Shown here: one piece after another, positions 49,062 through 50,666 of the stretch
How positions within the stretch are numbered: position 1 is the first letter of the stretch
Layout of the letters: each line of letters starts with the position of its first letter
Assembly (NCBI GenBank): GCA_035391225.1
Contig: DAOPKN010000012.1
Location: 1-50,666, forward strand
Reading direction: 5' to 3'
Source: DAOPKN01 sp035391225
GTDB taxonomy: Bacteria > Thermotogota > Thermotogae > MWEM01
DNA: 50,666 bases
Position numbers and translations under genes: made by a program
Notes under the pieces: generated by a model
The model's database searches: none
Seen by the model: the letters and a program-made list of their open reading frames with translations, nothing else
Told to the model about the DNA's origin: nothing

Positions 49062-49098
49062 AAACAAAAAAGGGCGAAAGCCTTCCTCTTCGCCCTTT
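49062..49098 (-). terminator. Terminator of the pdxST operon
   Basis: 10-bp stem AAAGGGCGAA/TTCGCCCTTT followed on the minus strand by TTTTGTTTC, 17 bp after the pdxT stop. It separates pdxST from the GH84 gene. Confidence 0.85.
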
Positions 49099-49114
49099 CC
49101 CATGCCAAAGACCA

Positions 49115-49735
49115 CTATTCCCGAGGGATGGTTTGCACCAGTCCGGGATCCCGAAGCCTTGGTTCCACCAGTTCTCTCACGAAAAAGCGATGAATCCGGG
49201 TTTCATTCAACAACTCGGGATGGAAGGAACAGGCCAGCAAGTTCCCCTGTCGCGCCATCACCACTTGTCCCTCGTACTCCGACAACACCTGCACGTCAGG
49301 GGCCAGCGAAGTAATAACGGGGGCGCGGATGAAACGCGCAGGGACCTGTGGCCCCTCAATGCCTTTCACGTCGAGAAAGATCTCGAAGGAATCCACCTGC
49401 CGGCCAAAGGCGTTACGTTCCACCTCAATGTCCATCAGACCCAGCGTGGGTTGATGGGGGTAGTTCACGATTTTCTTGGACATCAGGATCATGCCCGCAC
49501 ACGTTCCGAACACCGGGATGTCGTTTTGCACGATCCAGTTCACCAGGTGTTGGGTCAACCCGTTGAGGTTCAACAACCGGATCATGGTTGTGCTTTCGCC
49601 TCCCGGGATGATGAGCCCTTGCACCTGGGATAGGTGTTCCAGCGTTTTCACCCGCAGTGGCGTTACGTGCATCGAGCGTAGCGTGGCTTCATGCTCCTCG
49701 ATATCCCCTTGCATGCCAAGGATACCGATTTTCAC
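49115..49735 (-). CDS. pdxT: Pyridoxal 5'-phosphate synthase glutaminase subunit
   Basis: 206 residues, a class I glutamine amidotransferase. MKIGILGMQGDIEEH, IIPGGESTTM, the nucleophile Cys in VFGTCAGMILMS and the His-Glu pair in CSFHPELL complete the triad. It releases ammonia for PdxS. Starts 1 bp after the pdxS stop. The C-terminal tail (about 12 residues past HRFFVREL) is slightly longer than usual. Confidence 0.95.
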   Translation of the reverse strand: MKIGILGMQGDIEEHEATLRSMHVTPLRVKTLEHLSQVQGLIIPGGESTTMIRLLNLNGLTQHLVNWIVQNDIPVFGTCAGMILMSKKIVNYPHQPTLGLMDIEVERNAFGRQVDSFEIFLDVKGIEGPQVPARFIRAPVITSLAPDVQVLSEYEGQVVMARQGNLLACSFHPELLNETRIHRFFVRELVEPRLRDPGLVQTIPRE

Positions 49736-49736
49736 C

Positions 49737-50618
49737 CTACCAACCCCGGTCCTGCAGGTGAACCTCCAACTCCTCCACGTCCATGCCTTTCATGGGGGTG
49801 CCCACGTCCTCACTGATCTTGGCGAGAACCTTGGGGTCGTCCCAGTGCAACACGGCCTGCACGATGGCTTTTGCCATCTTGGCGGGGTCGTCGGACTTGA
49901 AGATGCCCGATCCCACGAACACCCCATCCATGCCCAGCATCATCATCAATGCGGCATCGGCGGGGGTTGCCACTCCACCTGCGGCGAAGTTCACCACGGG
50001 CATGCGCTTGACTTCCTTCACGGCGCGCACCACTTCCACGGGTGCGCCGATTTCCTTGGCGAACGTCACCAGTTCCTCGTCGAGCATGTGGGAAACTTTT
50101 CGGATCTCATCCATCACGGTTCGTGCGTGCTTCACGGCCTCGATCACGTTGCCGGTGCCCGCTTCGCCCTTGGTGCGGATCATGGCCGCGCCTTCAGCGA
50201 TACGGCGCAACGCCTCACCGAGGTTGCGGCAACCACACACGAAGGGAACGGTGTACTCGTGCTTGTTGATATGGTATCGGTCATCCGCAGGGGTCAGTAC
50301 TTCCGATTCGTCGATAAAATCTACGCCGATGGATTCCAGGATGCGTGCTTCGGCCATGTGCCCGATGCGACACTTGGCCATCACGGGGATGCTCACGGAT
50401 TCCATGATCTGCTTGATCACGCCGATCTTGGCCATGCGTGCCACGCCTCCTGCTTTACGTATGTCCGCGGGAACCATGTCCAGTGCCATCACGGCGACTG
50501 CTCCCGCTTCCTCGGCGATCTTGGCCTGCTCTGCGTCTGTTACGTCCATGATTACGCCGTTCTTGAACATGTCGGCAAATCCAGTTTTGATCTGCCAGGT
50601 ACCTTTTTTCTGCTGCAT
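49737..50618 (-). CDS. pdxS: Pyridoxal 5'-phosphate synthase lyase subunit
   Basis: 293 residues: MFKNGVIMDVTDAEQAKIAEEAGAVAVMALD in the first strands, VSIPVMAKCRIGH with the first catalytic Lys, FIDESEVLTPAD, CGCRNLGEALRRI, AAMIRTKGEAGTGN with the second Lys, and FAAGGVATPADAALMM with the phosphate site. It builds PLP from ribose 5-phosphate, glyceraldehyde 3-phosphate and ammonia. PLP is needed by both NifS proteins in the window. GGAGG lies 6 nt before ATG. Confidence 0.97.
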   Translation of the reverse strand: MQQKKGTWQIKTGFADMFKNGVIMDVTDAEQAKIAEEAGAVAVMALDMVPADIRKAGGVARMAKIGVIKQIMESVSIPVMAKCRIGHMAEARILESIGVDFIDESEVLTPADDRYHINKHEYTVPFVCGCRNLGEALRRIAEGAAMIRTKGEAGTGNVIEAVKHARTVMDEIRKVSHMLDEELVTFAKEIGAPVEVVRAVKEVKRMPVVNFAAGGVATPADAALMMMLGMDGVFVGSGIFKSDDPAKMAKAIVQAVLHWDDPKVLAKISEDVGTPMKGMDVEELEVHLQDRGW

Positions 50619-50647
50619 GTTTCCTCCTTCGTCACGGTCTGATCTCT

Positions 50648-50653
50648 TCTATA
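50648..50653 (-). promoter_or_regulatory. Probable -10 box of the pdxST operon
   Basis: TATAGA on the minus strand, 30 bp before the pdxS ATG. The -35 region lies partly beyond the window edge. Confidence 0.4.
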
Positions 50654-50666
50654 CCGTTTTTCCATT

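Overview
The window looks like a compact, moderately GC-rich bacterial chromosome segment, most probably from the Thermotogota or a close relative. The best evidence is the aromatic amino acid operon. It has a DAHP synthase with an N-terminal ferredoxin-like domain very close to the Thermotoga maritima enzyme, and a shikimate kinase/3-dehydroquinate synthase fusion like Thermotoga AroKB. The phylum is my inference; no rRNA or tRNA gene is visible. Genes are packed with start/stop overlaps, Shine-Dalgarno sites are strong, and most recognisable promoters are extended -10 boxes (TGnTATAAT). The window has a 100-N scaffold gap at 18884-18983.

Layout. 1-1330: a decayed AbiEii-type toxin gene, then a 261-bp tandem repeat built on an inverted pair of REP-like palindromes. 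1336-5171: a three-gene ABC importer of the iron/phosphonate type. 5367-6356: a lipoprotein glycosidase. 6433-7776: a CoA-disulfide reductase/NADH oxidase-type flavoenzyme. 7843-10502: thiamine importer genes thiB and thiP behind a TPP riboswitch; thiP seems to start at a rare AUU codon and no thiQ is present. 10581-18245: a seven-gene shikimate/Phe/Tyr operon (two DAHP synthases, pheA, tyrA, aroA, aroC, aroKB), preceded by what looks like a classical attenuator with a short leader peptide ending in Tyr-Phe-Tyr. 18490-19250: a transposase relic and a second repeat array containing the gap. 19490-20715: two flavodoxin-fold proteins. 20771-27486: a ribose operon (rbsR-rbsD and btpA-rbsK-rbsA-rbsC-rbsB) with LacI-type operators. 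27696-33699: single genes (RNase H, a possible glycosyltransferase, a metallopeptidase behind a long leader, a phosphotransferase, a penicillin V acylase-like Ntn hydrolase, a Gate-type membrane protein). 33709-37039: a Fe-S assembly cluster with two NifS proteins, an IscU-DUF59 fusion and a degenerate IscU. 37238-39583: a membrane HD-GYP signalling protein. 39580-45640: an oligopeptide/dipeptide ABC importer with an unknown last gene. 45689-49032: transketolase and a GH84 O-GlcNAcase-like enzyme. 49115-50618: pdxT and pdxS for pyridoxal phosphate.

How the genes fit together. The window joins nutrient uptake (thiamine, ribose, peptides, a metal or phosphonate) to biosynthesis of aromatic amino acids and of the cofactors PLP and Fe-S clusters. 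Ribose kinase and transketolase both feed the pentose phosphate pool, which supplies erythrose 4-phosphate to DAHP synthase; transketolase needs the thiamine imported by ThiBP. The most interesting single signal is the putative Tyr/Phe leader attenuator of the aro operon, which would add a transcriptional layer to the tyrosine feedback expected from the ferredoxin-like domain of the first enzyme.
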